Under the pieces are notes generated by a model. That model ran no database searches. It was not told the DNA's origin and saw only the letters and a program-made list of their open reading frames with translations. This document shows, piece after piece, positions 1-8,289 of a stretch of DNA of 18,682 nt. Source of the stretch: JBJFCE01 sp051888775 (lineage in GTDB: Bacteria > Bacillota > Clostridia > Lachnospirales > Lachnospiraceae); the NCBI GenBank assembly GCA_051888775.1, contig JBJFCE010000015.1:1-18682 (forward strand), in the 5' to 3' direction. Numbering within the stretch: position 1 is the stretch's first letter; every line of letters begins with the position of its first letter. The position numbers and the translations under genes were made by a program.

Positions 1-83
1 GGATATCTACTATTGTTGGTTACTCATCTTCACTCAATAATTAGAAATTATCCTTCATTAAGAATCAAAGCCCAGAACTTCAC

Positions 84-1010
84 CTACCTTCCCTCCACCC
101 TCATCCCATTCCGTGGGTGCTTCACCTCCAGAATCTCCTTCTGCTTACTCATCGAAACACTCGTATAAATCTCGGTCGTTGTAATGGAGCTATGCCCAAG
201 CATCTTTTGTATGTAGCGAATATCTACATCCGCTTCCAGCAGCAGTGTGGCAAAAGAATGCCGAAACATATGCGGAGTGAGATGCATGTCGATTTCTGCA
301 AGCCGGACATAGCGATTGATCATATAGCGTACGGATTGTTCCGAAAGACGTTGGTTTATACGGTTGATAAAGAGCCAGTCGGTACTTTTGAGAGCATCGG
401 AAAAGCATATTTTATAGTCGTGCAGGGCGGCGATCACTTCATCATTGCCGATTTGCAGCATACGTTCTTTAGCGCCTTTGCCAAAGATCAAAACGCGGCG
501 GTTTTCCAGATCCAGATCCTGCTGCTTTAGGGAACAGAGCTCTGAGATGCGCATTCCGGTGGCAAATAAAAGCTCCATAACGGCAATATCGCGGATAATA
601 GTATTTTTTTGATATGGGGATTTGGCATGGGATTTTTCTTTGTAAATGGTAGATAGAAATAGTTGAATAATGTTGGCGGGGATTGTTTTCGGAAGACGTT
701 TTGGCTGGCGGAAGTTCAGATCGATCTTGTGAAATGGGTTTTGCTCTATGAGGTCTTCGTATTCCAGATAGTGGAAAAAGGCTAGCACACTGGCAAATTT
801 GCGTTTTACGGTACGGGGTTGATACATGCTGTGTATCTGGGATAGATACGGCATGAGGTCATCCTTTGTTACCGGAAGCCTGTCTGTGGGAAGTAGGGAT
901 AGGAACTGTGTCAGATCAATGCGATAGGCTTTTATTGTTTTGGCATCCAGATTCTTGTGAATTGCGCAATAGCGCAGATAATCGGTTACAAGCACATTCA
1001 GTGTTTTCAT
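84..1010 (-). CDS. Tyrosine-type site-specific recombinase (XerC/D-like)
   Basis: Cuts and rejoins DNA through a phosphotyrosine intermediate, as XerC/XerD and phage or ICE integrases do. The 308-aa length is usual for Xer-like enzymes. The N-terminal ~100 residues look like the SAM-like core-binding domain. The C-terminal catalytic domain shows every expected residue: Arg in ATGMRISEL, Lys in GKGAKER, His and Arg in HMFRHSF, His in LGHSS, and the nucleophile Tyr in EIYTSV. The start at 1010 is preferred over an in-frame upstream ATG at 1055 because AAAGGAG lies about 6 nt before it. The gene faces away from the tRNA cluster. I cannot tell a housekeeping Xer from an integrase left by a mobile element: no duplicated tRNA 3' end (att site) is visible in the window, and no other mobility genes flank it. 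Confidence 0.9.
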   Translation of the reverse strand: MKTLNVLVTDYLRYCAIHKNLDAKTIKAYRIDLTQFLSLLPTDRLPVTKDDLMPYLSQIHSMYQPRTVKRKFASVLAFFHYLEYEDLIEQNPFHKIDLNFRQPKRLPKTIPANIIQLFLSTIYKEKSHAKSPYQKNTIIRDIAVMELLFATGMRISELCSLKQQDLDLENRRVLIFGKGAKERMLQIGNDEVIAALHDYKICFSDALKSTDWLFINRINQRLSEQSVRYMINRYVRLAEIDMHLTPHMFRHSFATLLLEADVDIRYIQKMLGHSSITTTEIYTSVSMSKQKEILEVKHPRNGMRVEGR

Positions 1011-1034
1011 AGAAGTCTCCTTTGTATATGTTTT

Positions 1035-1062
1035 TATATAATGGAAGAAAGTCAATTAGCAA
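1035..1062 (-). promoter_or_regulatory. Candidate promoter for the recombinase
   Basis: Minus strand reads TTGCTA (1062-1057), 16 nt, TATATA (1040-1035), about 25 nt before the start codon. The match is moderate and was found by eye. Confidence 0.45.
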
Positions 1063-1172
1063 CCGGTATCTATTATAAAGAGCAATGTAGCAAAATATCT
1101 ATAGCGCTTTTGCGCCAAAAAGGCATTTAAAAGCATCTGTAAATATTATTTCTAAAAAAATAAAAAAAGTTG

Positions 1173-1201
1173 TTGACAATCTTTCTATTCTTATGTAAAA
1201 T
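1173..1201 (+). promoter_or_regulatory. Promoter of the tRNA operon
   Basis: A perfect -35 TTGACA (1173-1178), a 17-nt spacer and TAAAAT (1196-1201) form a near-consensus sigma-A promoter. Transcription would begin near 1208, about 43 nt before the first tRNA. An A/T-rich stretch just upstream (about 1140-1170) may serve as an UP element. Confidence 0.85.
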
Positions 1202-1250
1202 AACGATTGTTCTCGGGTTTACAGTCCACGGGACAGCTTCTAAAGCAAGC

Positions 1251-1323
<73 letters not shown>

Positions 1324-1366
1324 CTACCGCAGGAGAGGCGCAAGCCTTGAATGCGTTCCTATATAC

Positions 1367-1437
1367 GCGGGTGTAGTTCAATGGTAGAACACCAGCCTTC
1401 CAAGCTGGATACGTGGGTTCGATTCCCATCACCCGCT
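1367..1437 (+). tRNA. tRNA-Gly (TCC)
   Basis: A 71-nt cloverleaf. Acceptor GCGGGTG pairs with CACCCGC, and anticodon stem CCAGC with GCTGG around loop CTTCCAA (anticodon TCC, 1399-1401). The T loop is TTCGATT and the discriminator is T. CCA is not encoded. Confidence 0.97.
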
Positions 1438-1523
1438 TTTCTATGTAAATCACATCGGATTTGCATAGTAACAATGGCATAGCCGATTCCGTGAGAATTT
1501 CTCACAAGGCAATTTTATAGCAT

Positions 1524-1596
1524 GCGCGAGTGGCTCAGTTGGTGGAGCGCGACCTTGCCAAGGTCGAGGCCGCGGGTTCGAGTCCCGTCTCGCGCT
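1524..1596 (+). tRNA. tRNA-Gly (GCC)
   Basis: A 73-nt cloverleaf. Acceptor GCGCGAG pairs with CTCGCGC, D stem GCTC with GAGC, and anticodon stem CGACC with GGTCG around loop TTGCCAA (anticodon GCC, 1557-1559). The discriminator is T and CCA is not encoded. With the UCC tRNA upstream, this operon supplies two glycine isoacceptors. Confidence 0.97.
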
Positions 1597-1608
1597 CTCG
1601 CAAAAGGA

Positions 1609-1650
1609 CGGAAACCTTGATGTTTACAGGGTTTCCGCTTTTTTTATTTT
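1609..1650 (+). terminator. Intrinsic terminator of the tRNA operon
   Basis: CGGAAACC (1609-1616) pairs with GGTTTCCG (1630-1637), followed after one C by a run of T from 1639. It lies 12 nt after the last tRNA. Confidence 0.9.
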
Positions 1651-1763
1651 ATCTAAAATCTGGGGACGCTTGAGGACAGCGTTTTTGTGCTGAGCTGACG
1701 CATATTTTGAATAATATATTATTATTTCATAGAACACAAGTTATGTGCACTTTAAGATAAGTA

Positions 1764-1772
1764 TGATATAAT
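1764..1772 (+). promoter_or_regulatory. Candidate extended -10 promoter, upstream (P1)
   Basis: TGATATAAT fits the extended -10 pattern TGnTATAAT. No good -35 box is seen, as is common for this class. Upstream, 1651-1763 is AT-rich and I see no gene or RNA in it. Short inverted repeats (CCTT/AAGG near 1775-1786, GTCC/GGAC at 1795-1806) lie between this site and the next promoter. Confidence 0.4.
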
Positions 1773-1809
1773 GACCTTATTCAAGGCAGAAATCGTCCGA
1801 ATGGACATC

Positions 1810-1836
1810 TAACATAAATGCTAAGCATTTATGTTA
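1810..1836. promoter_or_regulatory. 27-bp palindromic operator candidate
   Basis: TAACATAAATGCT (1810-1822) and its exact reverse complement (1824-1836) flank one central base, giving 13-bp perfect arms. The right arm runs into the extended -10 box at 1832-1840, so a dimeric regulator bound here should block RNA polymerase. The regulator is not identified and none is encoded next to it. Confidence 0.6.
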
Positions 1837-1840
1837 TAAT
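1832..1840 (+). promoter_or_regulatory. Extended -10 promoter (P2) overlapping the palindrome
   Basis: TGTTATAAT matches the extended -10 consensus exactly. Initiation would fall near 1847, about 33 nt before the start codon of the YeiH-type gene. Confidence 0.55.
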
Positions 1841-1879
1841 AACGACAGAACAAATGAAGAAGGGTGTAGGTACAAAAGA

Positions 1880-2911
1880 ATGGAATGGTTAAAAAAGAAC
1901 TGGAAGGGCATCGGCATATGCCTGTTGATTGCGGTGCCGTCCTACTTTCTGGGAAAGTTATTTCCAATTATCGGAGGAGCAGTAATTGCAATTGTTGCAG
2001 GTATGATTATTACGCTTTTTATAAAAAATAAAAGCGGTCTGGAAGCTGGGATTAAATTTACATCCAAGAAAATTTTACAGTGGGCGGTAATCCTGCTCGG
2101 ATTTGGTTTAAATCTGAATGTGATTCTGGAGACGGGCAAGCAGTCGCTGCCGATTATTCTGTGTACGATCACGACATCTCTTGTGATCGCATTTGTATTG
2201 TGCAAGGTGTTGAAGATTCCTTCTAAGATATCCACCTTGGTCGGCGTTGGATCTTCAATCTGTGGCGGTTCTGCGATTGCTGCAACAGCACCGGTCATTG
2301 ATGCGGATGATGAGGAAGTGGCACAGGCAATTTCTGTTATTTTCTTTTTCAATGTCTTAGCGGCGTTGATTTTCCCAACGTTGGGAAAATTGATCGGCTT
2401 TGATACGACATCCGGTGAGGCGTTTGGTATTTTTGCGGGAACTGCGGTGAATGACACATCTTCCGTAACGGCTGCAGCTTCCACCTGGGACAGCATGTGG
2501 AATCTCGGTTCTCAGACGCTTGATAAAGCGGTAACTGTGAAACTGACAAGAACGCTGGCAATTATTCCGATCACACTGGTGCTGGCATTGGTGCGCACCA
2601 AAAAAGAAAAGGGTGCCGGGCAGAGCAAGGTCAGCCTGAAAAAAATCTTCCCGTTCTTTATCCTTTATTTTATTGCGGCGTCTGTTATCACCACCATTGC
2701 CATAAACTGTGGGGTATCGTCGGGCTTTTTTGCGCCGATCAAAGATTTGAGCAAATTTTTTATTATCCTGGCAATGGCGGCAATCGGGCTCAATACCGAT
2801 ATTGTAAAATTGGTTAAAACCGGCGGAAAGCCGTTGCTTATGGGATTTTGCTGCTGGATGGGAATTACAGGGGTGAGCCTGCTCATGCAGCATGTGATGG
2901 GGATCTGGTAA
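1880..2911 (+). CDS. YeiH-family (UPF0324) putative sulfate exporter, membrane protein
   Basis: A 343-aa polytopic inner-membrane protein with about ten hydrophobic segments. Family membership rests on the conserved stretch around residues 123-170, with GVGSSICGGSAIAATAPVI followed by an acidic DADDEE patch, then on FFNVLAALIFP, and on the overall length, which is normal for the family. Members are annotated as putative sulfate exporters largely from genetic context, so the substrate is weakly founded. The ATG at 1880 has only a modest GTAGG 9 nt upstream. A stronger purine run (GAAGGG, about 1859-1864) is too far away, so translation may be inefficient. It is the first gene after the palindrome-covered promoter, and the next gene starts 38 nt later without a terminator. 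Confidence 0.88.
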   Translation: MEWLKKNWKGIGICLLIAVPSYFLGKLFPIIGGAVIAIVAGMIITLFIKNKSGLEAGIKFTSKKILQWAVILLGFGLNLNVILETGKQSLPIILCTITTSLVIAFVLCKVLKIPSKISTLVGVGSSICGGSAIAATAPVIDADDEEVAQAISVIFFFNVLAALIFPTLGKLIGFDTTSGEAFGIFAGTAVNDTSSVTAAASTWDSMWNLGSQTLDKAVTVKLTRTLAIIPITLVLALVRTKKEKGAGQSKVSLKKIFPFFILYFIAASVITTIAINCGVSSGFFAPIKDLSKFFIILAMAAIGLNTDIVKLVKTGGKPLLMGFCCWMGITGVSLLMQHVMGIW

Positions 2912-2949
2912 TGCAATAAGACTTAGAATACTTTAGGGTGGAGTATGAT

Positions 2950-3360
2950 ATGGATCAAACTCGAAGAGAAAAGCTCGAAAAACTGGTAGAGCAGAATGAA
3001 TACATGAAGTATTTGGGTATGGAGCTTTTGGAACTGGATCTGGGCTATGCAAAAGCACGGATCCCATATTCGCATAAGCTGTTGAATCCTTACGGATATC
3101 TTCATGGCGGAGTATTGTATTCCCTTGCGGATATTCTTGCGGGTCTGGCTGCATGTACTTACGGAGGGGATTCGGTCACGATTGACGGCAGCATGAATTA
3201 TGCACGTCCGGCGATGAATACAAAGTATATTACCTGCGAGGCACATGAGGTACGTCAGGGAAAGCATGTTGCAGTATATCGGGTAGAACTTTTTAATGAT
3301 GAAAGACTTCTGTTGGATACCGGAACTTTTACGTTTTTTATGATGGAGCAGGAAGTATAG
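2950..3360 (+). CDS. PaaI-like hot-dog fold thioesterase
   Basis: A 136-aa soluble protein of usual PaaI/YdiI size, expected to hydrolyse acyl-CoA thioesters as a homo-oligomer. The diagnostic stretch is residues ~40-65: NPYGYLHGGVLYSLAD, where the HGG motif and the following helix carry the active site of the family. The start is placed at ATG 2950 because GGTGGAG (2937-2943) sits 6 nt before it. A GTG at 2938 would add four residues but falls inside that ribosome binding site. It is close behind the YeiH-type gene and probably cotranscribed. The acyl group cannot be predicted. The stop codon overlaps the first unit of a 14-nt tandem repeat. Confidence 0.88.
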   Translation: MDQTRREKLEKLVEQNEYMKYLGMELLELDLGYAKARIPYSHKLLNPYGYLHGGVLYSLADILAGLAACTYGGDSVTIDGSMNYARPAMNTKYITCEAHEVRQGKHVAVYRVELFNDERLLLDTGTFTFFMMEQEV

Positions 3361-3414
3361 AAGAACAAGAACAGAAGAGCAAGAATAGAAGAGTAAGAAT
3401 AGAAGAGTAAGAAT
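3359..3414 (+). repeat. Four tandem copies of a 14-nt purine-rich repeat
   Basis: The unit AGAAGAGTAAGAAT occurs at 3387-3400 and 3401-3414 identically, with diverged copies at 3373-3386 (one change) and 3359-3372 (a few changes). The array starts within the thioesterase stop codon and ends 29 nt before the peptidase start. It is almost free of T and C on the plus strand. Confidence 0.9.
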
Positions 3415-3443
3415 GCCAAATAGATTGGAAAGAAGAGGATAGC

Positions 3444-5285
3444 ATGGGAGAGGTCAGGAAAATTCCGGAGCGAAATGAGATCGCACAGCAGTACAAATGG
3501 GCACTTGAAGATTTATTCGAGACAGATGAGCAGTGGGAAGCCGGCTGTGCCGGACTGGAAGAGAAGCTTTCCCTGCTTGAGGAATATCCGGGGACTATGG
3601 GTGAGTCTGCCGGACGGCTGTTGTCCTATTTAAGGCTTCGGGATGATGTGGAGTGCGCCTACGAGCGCCTGCTTGTCTATGCCAATCAGAAATTGCATCA
3701 GGACATGAGTGTGTCCAAATATCAGGGCTATTCGGCGCGTATTCAGAATATCGGTGTCCGGCTTGCGGGCGCGGAAGCTTTTGCGGAGCCGGAGATTTTA
3801 AGTCTGGCAAAAGAAAATGCGAACATTTTCTCTCCGGAACATCCGGAATCTTTTTATCAAAAAGAGCCGGAACTGAAAGAATATCGTGTTCTGATCGACC
3901 GGATTTTATATCAGAAGGAGCATACGCTTTCCGAGAAGGAAGAAGCACTTCTGGCACAGACGATGGAGCTGTCCTCGGCGGCTTCGGACATCTATACCTT
4001 TATGAATAACGCAGATCTGAAATTCGGACATATCACGGATGATAAGGGCATGCAGGTAGAACTTTCCCAAGGCAATTTCGTACGCATGCTGGAAAATTCT
4101 GACAGAAATGTCAGAAAACAGGCGTTTGAGACTTATTATCGGGTGTATGATCAGTTTAAGAACAGCATCGCAGCAATGTATCAGGCAAATGTCAAGCAGG
4201 CAAAGTTTTATGCCGATGCAAGACACTATGCGTCCTCTTTGGAAATGGCACTGGACGGAAGCCGGATACCGACAGCAGTCTACGACAGCCTGATCGATGC
4301 GGTTCATGATGCGCTGCCTGAGATGTATCGTTATGTTGCTCTTCGTAAGAAGGTACTTCAGGTGGAAGAACTTCATATGTATGATGTGTATGTGCCGCTC
4401 ACTGAAGAATATGACGCGACTGTCACATATGAAGAGGCAAAGGAAAAAGTGCTTGCGGGACTTGCGCCGTTGGGGGAAGCATATGCGGCGCTGCTTCGGA
4501 AGGGCTTTGACGAGCATTGGATCGACGTCTATGAGAACCGCAACAAAAAAAGCGGAGCATATTCATGGGCGGCATACGGGGTACATCCGTATGTGCTGTT
4601 AAATTATCAGGGGAGACTGAATGATGTGTTTACACTTGCCCATGAGATGGGGCATGCGCTGCACAGTTATTATACAAATAAAACTCAGCCCTATGTGTAT
4701 TCGGGCTATCAGATTTTCGTGGCAGAGGTGGCGTCCACCTGCAATGAAGCTTTACTGATGCAGCATTTGCTGGGACAGTGTACGGACCCACAGGAAAAGA
4801 TTTATTTACTCAATTATTTTCTGGATCAATTTAAGGGAACCTTATTCCGCCAGACGATGTTTGCGGAGTTTGAGAAGATTACGCATCAGATGTATGCGGA
4901 TGGTGAGGCTTTAACAGCGGAACGCATCTGTGAAGTATATTTGGAGTTAAACCGTAAATATTTCGGACCGGATATGGTGTCCGATCCGCAGATTGCACTT
5001 GAATGGGCGCGGATTCCGCATTTTTACCGGGAGTTCTATGTATATCAGTATGCAACGGGCTTTTCCGCGGCGATTGCATTGTCACAGAAGATCCTGACGG
5101 AAGGGGAAACGGCGGTAGAAGCCTACAAGAGCTTCTTAAAAGGCGGCTGCTCCAAAGACCCGCTCCAACTGTTACAGGTAGCAGGGGTGGATCTGTCAAG
5201 TCCGGAGCCTGTGAGAAATGCGCTTCGTATGTTCGGAGAACTTGTGACACAGTTAGAAGAACTGTTGATAGCAAAGCAGGGGTAG
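3444..5285 (+). CDS. pepF: Oligoendopeptidase F (M3B metallopeptidase)
   Basis: A cytoplasmic zinc peptidase that cleaves short peptides, typically about 7-17 residues. At 613 aa it is close to family length (about 600). The zinc site HEMGH lies at residues 400-404 inside FTLAHEMGHALHSYY, and the third ligand Glu428 is in FVAEVASTCNEALLM. The C-terminal block with HFYREFYVYQYATGF is also typical of PepF, where Tyr/His residues help catalysis. The N-terminal ~110 residues correspond to the oligopeptidase F N-terminal domain. The start has AGAGGA a few nt upstream. There is no signal peptide. It lies between the thioesterase and the chemoreceptor; the 51-nt gap to the latter holds no terminator. 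Confidence 0.95.
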   Translation: MGEVRKIPERNEIAQQYKWALEDLFETDEQWEAGCAGLEEKLSLLEEYPGTMGESAGRLLSYLRLRDDVECAYERLLVYANQKLHQDMSVSKYQGYSARIQNIGVRLAGAEAFAEPEILSLAKENANIFSPEHPESFYQKEPELKEYRVLIDRILYQKEHTLSEKEEALLAQTMELSSAASDIYTFMNNADLKFGHITDDKGMQVELSQGNFVRMLENSDRNVRKQAFETYYRVYDQFKNSIAAMYQANVKQAKFYADARHYASSLEMALDGSRIPTAVYDSLIDAVHDALPEMYRYVALRKKVLQVEELHMYDVYVPLTEEYDATVTYEEAKEKVLAGLAPLGEAYAALLRKGFDEHWIDVYENRNKKSGAYSWAAYGVHPYVLLNYQGRLNDVFTLAHEMGHALHSYYTNKTQPYVYSGYQIFVAEVASTCNEALLMQHLLGQCTDPQEKIYLLNYFLDQFKGTLFRQTMFAEFEKITHQMYADGEALTAERICEVYLELNRKYFGPDMVSDPQIALEWARIPHFYREFYVYQYATGFSAAIALSQKILTEGETAVEAYKSFLKGGCSKDPLQLLQVAGVDLSSPEPVRNALRMFGELVTQLEELLIAKQG

Positions 5286-5336
5286 CACAGACAAAAGGCA
5301 CATTGTGAAAGAGAAAGAGTATGGGGGAAACAAAGG

Positions 5337-7052
5337 ATGAAGAGAAAAGTACGAAAAATGAAATTGAGCTGGAAAATTGCGCTCACAACACTGTTGATCT
5401 CGGTAATGATCAGTGTATTGCTGAATGGGATCAGTATCAGCTATATGAGGGGGTATCTGCTGAATATCAGTCACTCGCATACACTGTCGGTAGCCCAGAT
5501 TGCAGCAGAGATGATCGATGCGGATCAGATTTCGCAGATTCAGGTTGGTGATGAGGGAACAGAGGTTTATCAGGAGGTGCTTGTACAGCTACAGAAGTTT
5601 TTGCTTGATGAGGATGTAGAATACATTTATACGATGCGCAAAGACGGAGACAGTCTGCAATTTGTGGTGGATGCGGATACCGAAGACGGCGCGGCTGTCG
5701 GTGAAGAATATGAGACATACGATAAGATTGAGGAGGCCTTTCTGGGAAATGTCACGCTGGATGAGGAGATAATGACGGATGAATGGGGAAGCTTTTACAG
5801 CGCCTTTGCTCCTATAACGGATGAAAACGGCAAGGTTGTTGCCATTGTCGGCGTGGACTGCTCCATAAACAGCATCAATGCAAAAGTACGGGAAATGGTA
5901 ACAGTATTGCTGATTGTAGAGCTCATCTGCATTGTGACTGCATTTTTCGTTGCGATGATTACCGGATGGGCAATGTCACGTAATGTGTTAAAAATTAACC
6001 GTAAAATGGAAGAATTGGCAGGAAGTGACGGGGATCTGACACAGGAAATCCGAATCCGCAGCGGGGATGAGATCGAAAATGTGGCAAACAGCTTTAATGC
6101 GTTTATGGTTAAGCTCAGGAGCATGATGCTGTCCGTCAAAAACAGTGAAGAGAGGTTGGAGTCATCGACAAACCAGACGAATCAGGAGATTCAGGAGGTA
6201 ACCTCTGACCTGAACAGAATAGCCGGAATGTTAAATGATATGACACAGGCAATGCAGGAGAGCGCAGATTTTGTGACGGAAATTCAGCAAGTCGCAATGA
6301 CAGCCAAGAGTATGTCGGAGGGACTGTACCGGCAAACGAAAACTGGAGCCGATTATGCGGACGGGGTCAGCCGGACGGCAAATGAGGCAAAACAGAGCTG
6401 TCAGGATTCCAAAGAACAGATGCGTCAGATGGTCGGGACAATGGCGGATACGCTGGAAGATAAGATTAAGGCATCTATGGAAATTGCCAAGATCATGGAT
6501 TTAACAAACGGTATTATTGCTATTTCAAAGCAGACGCAGCTGTTAGCACTGAATGCTAGCATTGAGGCGGCAAGAGCGGGTGAAGACGGAAGAGGCTTTG
6601 CGGTTGTTGCGGAAGAGATCGGCAAGCTGGCAGATGAAACGGCAAGTACGGCAAAAGAAATAGAGAGCATCAATCATTTTACCGTCAATACGGTGGATGA
6701 ACTGGTACATGCATCGGAAAAGATGATTCGTTTTGTGGAAGAAGTAGTCAGTCAGGATTATGACAGAATGGTAGGAATCGGTCAGGATTATTACAAGGAT
6801 TCGGTAGAATTCATGAATCAGTTTACACAGTTTAAAACGCTTTCTGAACAGCTTTCACAAAATATGGTTACCATAGAAGAGCACATCTGTCAGATTATGG
6901 CAGTAACAGAAGAAGAAACGGCGGGAATCACCAACGTTGCGGAAACGTCACAGAAGATTTACGGCAAAATGCAGACGGCAAGTGCAAACGGAGAGATCAA
7001 TGAAGAAATTGTCGGAGAGCTGGGCGAAATGCTGGATAAATTTACAGTATAA
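5337..7052 (+). CDS. Methyl-accepting chemotaxis protein with extracellular sensor
   Basis: A 571-aa transmembrane chemoreceptor that should signal to CheA/CheW. Order of parts: TM1 at about 12-34; an extracellular sensor of ~150 residues (40-183) resembling a Cache/PDC fold (YIYTMRKDGDSLQFVVDAD and later AIVGVDCS); TM2 about 187-210; HAMP about 211-264; then the cytoplasmic signalling helices. The highly conserved hairpin tip is at about 392-432 (ISKQTQLLALNASIEAARAG followed by GRGFAVVAEEIGKLADE), which binds CheA/CheW. No C-terminal CheR-tethering pentapeptide is seen. Start 5337 has GGGGG 9 nt upstream. It sits directly before the ABC importer, so its ligand may be the transported solute or its binding protein, which is inference only. 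Confidence 0.94.
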   Translation: MKRKVRKMKLSWKIALTTLLISVMISVLLNGISISYMRGYLLNISHSHTLSVAQIAAEMIDADQISQIQVGDEGTEVYQEVLVQLQKFLLDEDVEYIYTMRKDGDSLQFVVDADTEDGAAVGEEYETYDKIEEAFLGNVTLDEEIMTDEWGSFYSAFAPITDENGKVVAIVGVDCSINSINAKVREMVTVLLIVELICIVTAFFVAMITGWAMSRNVLKINRKMEELAGSDGDLTQEIRIRSGDEIENVANSFNAFMVKLRSMMLSVKNSEERLESSTNQTNQEIQEVTSDLNRIAGMLNDMTQAMQESADFVTEIQQVAMTAKSMSEGLYRQTKTGADYADGVSRTANEAKQSCQDSKEQMRQMVGTMADTLEDKIKASMEIAKIMDLTNGIIAISKQTQLLALNASIEAARAGEDGRGFAVVAEEIGKLADETASTAKEIESINHFTVNTVDELVHASEKMIRFVEEVVSQDYDRMVGIGQDYYKDSVEFMNQFTQFKTLSEQLSQNMVTIEEHICQIMAVTEEETAGITNVAETSQKIYGKMQTASANGEINEEIVGELGEMLDKFTV

Positions 7053-7104
7053 AAGAAGTTGTGAATGAATTCGTTTTATCAGAAAAGATACATGGAGGAA
7101 TATC

Positions 7105-8202
7105 ATGGAAGTCATCTTGCAGAATCTTACAAAAAAGTTCCCGAGTCGTGACAGAAAGAATCATGAAGATGTGATCGCTGTCAATGACTTTACCTTTACG
7201 ATACCGGACGGTAAGCTGATCGGTCTGCTCGGCCCTTCCGGATGCGGCAAGAGTACAACACTGAATCTGATTAGTGGTCTGTTAAAGCCGACGAGCGGAA
7301 AGATCTTCTTCGGGGAGGATGATGTCACCGATCTGCCGCCGGAAAACAGAGGCATCGGTCTGGTATTCCAGAATTATGCGCTTTATCCGCATCTGACAGT
7401 AAAAAAGAACATTTTATTCCCGCTTGAGAACCTAAAAGGCAAGGACAAGCTTTCCAAAGAGGAAATGCTAAAAAAGGCGTATGATGTTGCAAAGCTTGTG
7501 CAGATTGATGAGTTGATGGACAGAAAGCCGGCAGAACTTTCCGGCGGGCAGCAGCAGCGTGTGGCGATTGCACGTGCTTTGGTAAAGATGCCGCGGGTAC
7601 TGTTGCTGGATGAGCCGCTTTCCAATCTGGATGCGCGTTTAAGACTTCAGACGAGAGAAGAGATCAGGAGAATTCAAAGAGAGACGAAGATCACAACGAT
7701 TTTTGTTACGCACGATCAGGAAGAAGCAATGAGTATCTCAGATATGATCGTCGTAATGAAGGCGGGTATTGTTCAGCAGATTGGGAAGCCTCAGGAGGTT
7801 TATGATGATCCTGTCAATCTGTTTGTTGCAAAGTTTCTCGGAACACCGCCGATCAACGTCTTTGACGGACAGGTCAGGGCTCAGAAGCTTTACATAGGAG
7901 AAGATGCTGTTTTGGATGTCAGCGGCGTAGAGGATCAGGAGGTCTATGTCGGTATTCGTCCGGAAGGCTTTTTATTGCAGGAGGACGGACCGTTTGGCTG
8001 TGCGTTAAGCGGCGTGGAGGTCATGGGACGCGATATCAGCGTGGTCTGCACGAATCCGGCATCGCTCAATCCGACGATCCGTGCGATTATCGGCACGGAA
8101 AACAAGGTAGATACGGAAAGCGAAGCAGTCAGATTTGCGTTAAAGCCCGGCAAGGTATTTATCTTTCACAAAGATACCGAAGAAAGAATCTATTTTGCGT
8201 AG
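7105..8202 (+). CDS. ABC importer ATPase, MalK/UgpC/MsmK type
   Basis: The nucleotide-binding subunit that powers uptake through the two permeases downstream. Residues of the 365-aa protein: Walker A GPSGCGKST 43-51, Q-loop Gln89, signature LSGGQQQR 145-152, Walker B VLLLDEP 165-171, D-loop SNLDA, and switch His203 in FVTHDQEEAMS. After about residue 240 comes the MalK-type regulatory (TOBE) domain, with FLGTPPINVFDG as the linker. Such ATPases often serve several sugar transporters, but here the permeases and binding protein follow in the same run. GGAGGAA lies just before the ATG. Confidence 0.96.
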   Translation: MEVILQNLTKKFPSRDRKNHEDVIAVNDFTFTIPDGKLIGLLGPSGCGKSTTLNLISGLLKPTSGKIFFGEDDVTDLPPENRGIGLVFQNYALYPHLTVKKNILFPLENLKGKDKLSKEEMLKKAYDVAKLVQIDELMDRKPAELSGGQQQRVAIARALVKMPRVLLLDEPLSNLDARLRLQTREEIRRIQRETKITTIFVTHDQEEAMSISDMIVVMKAGIVQQIGKPQEVYDDPVNLFVAKFLGTPPINVFDGQVRAQKLYIGEDAVLDVSGVEDQEVYVGIRPEGFLLQEDGPFGCALSGVEVMGRDISVVCTNPASLNPTIRAIIGTENKVDTESEAVRFALKPGKVFIFHKDTEERIYFA

Positions 8203-8289
8203 CTGTTATTAAAGTCAGGAAAGAAGCTGTTTAGGATGGCTGTATGGGCATATAGAAGCACCCTATAGGTTCTTTAGAATGGAGAAGAT

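Noticed and set aside
1773..1879. Riboswitch in the leader of the YeiH-type gene
   Set aside because: Only short inverted repeats and the promoter-overlapping palindrome are present. The palindrome lies in the promoter, upstream of the probable start site of P2, which fits a DNA operator better.
2357..2893. Long minus-strand open frames opposite the YeiH-type gene and similar ones opposite other genes
   Set aside because: They are antisense shadows of well-supported genes, with no ribosome binding sites or family features.
3359..3414. CRISPR array
   Set aside because: The 14-nt units are directly adjacent without spacers, so this is a simple tandem repeat.
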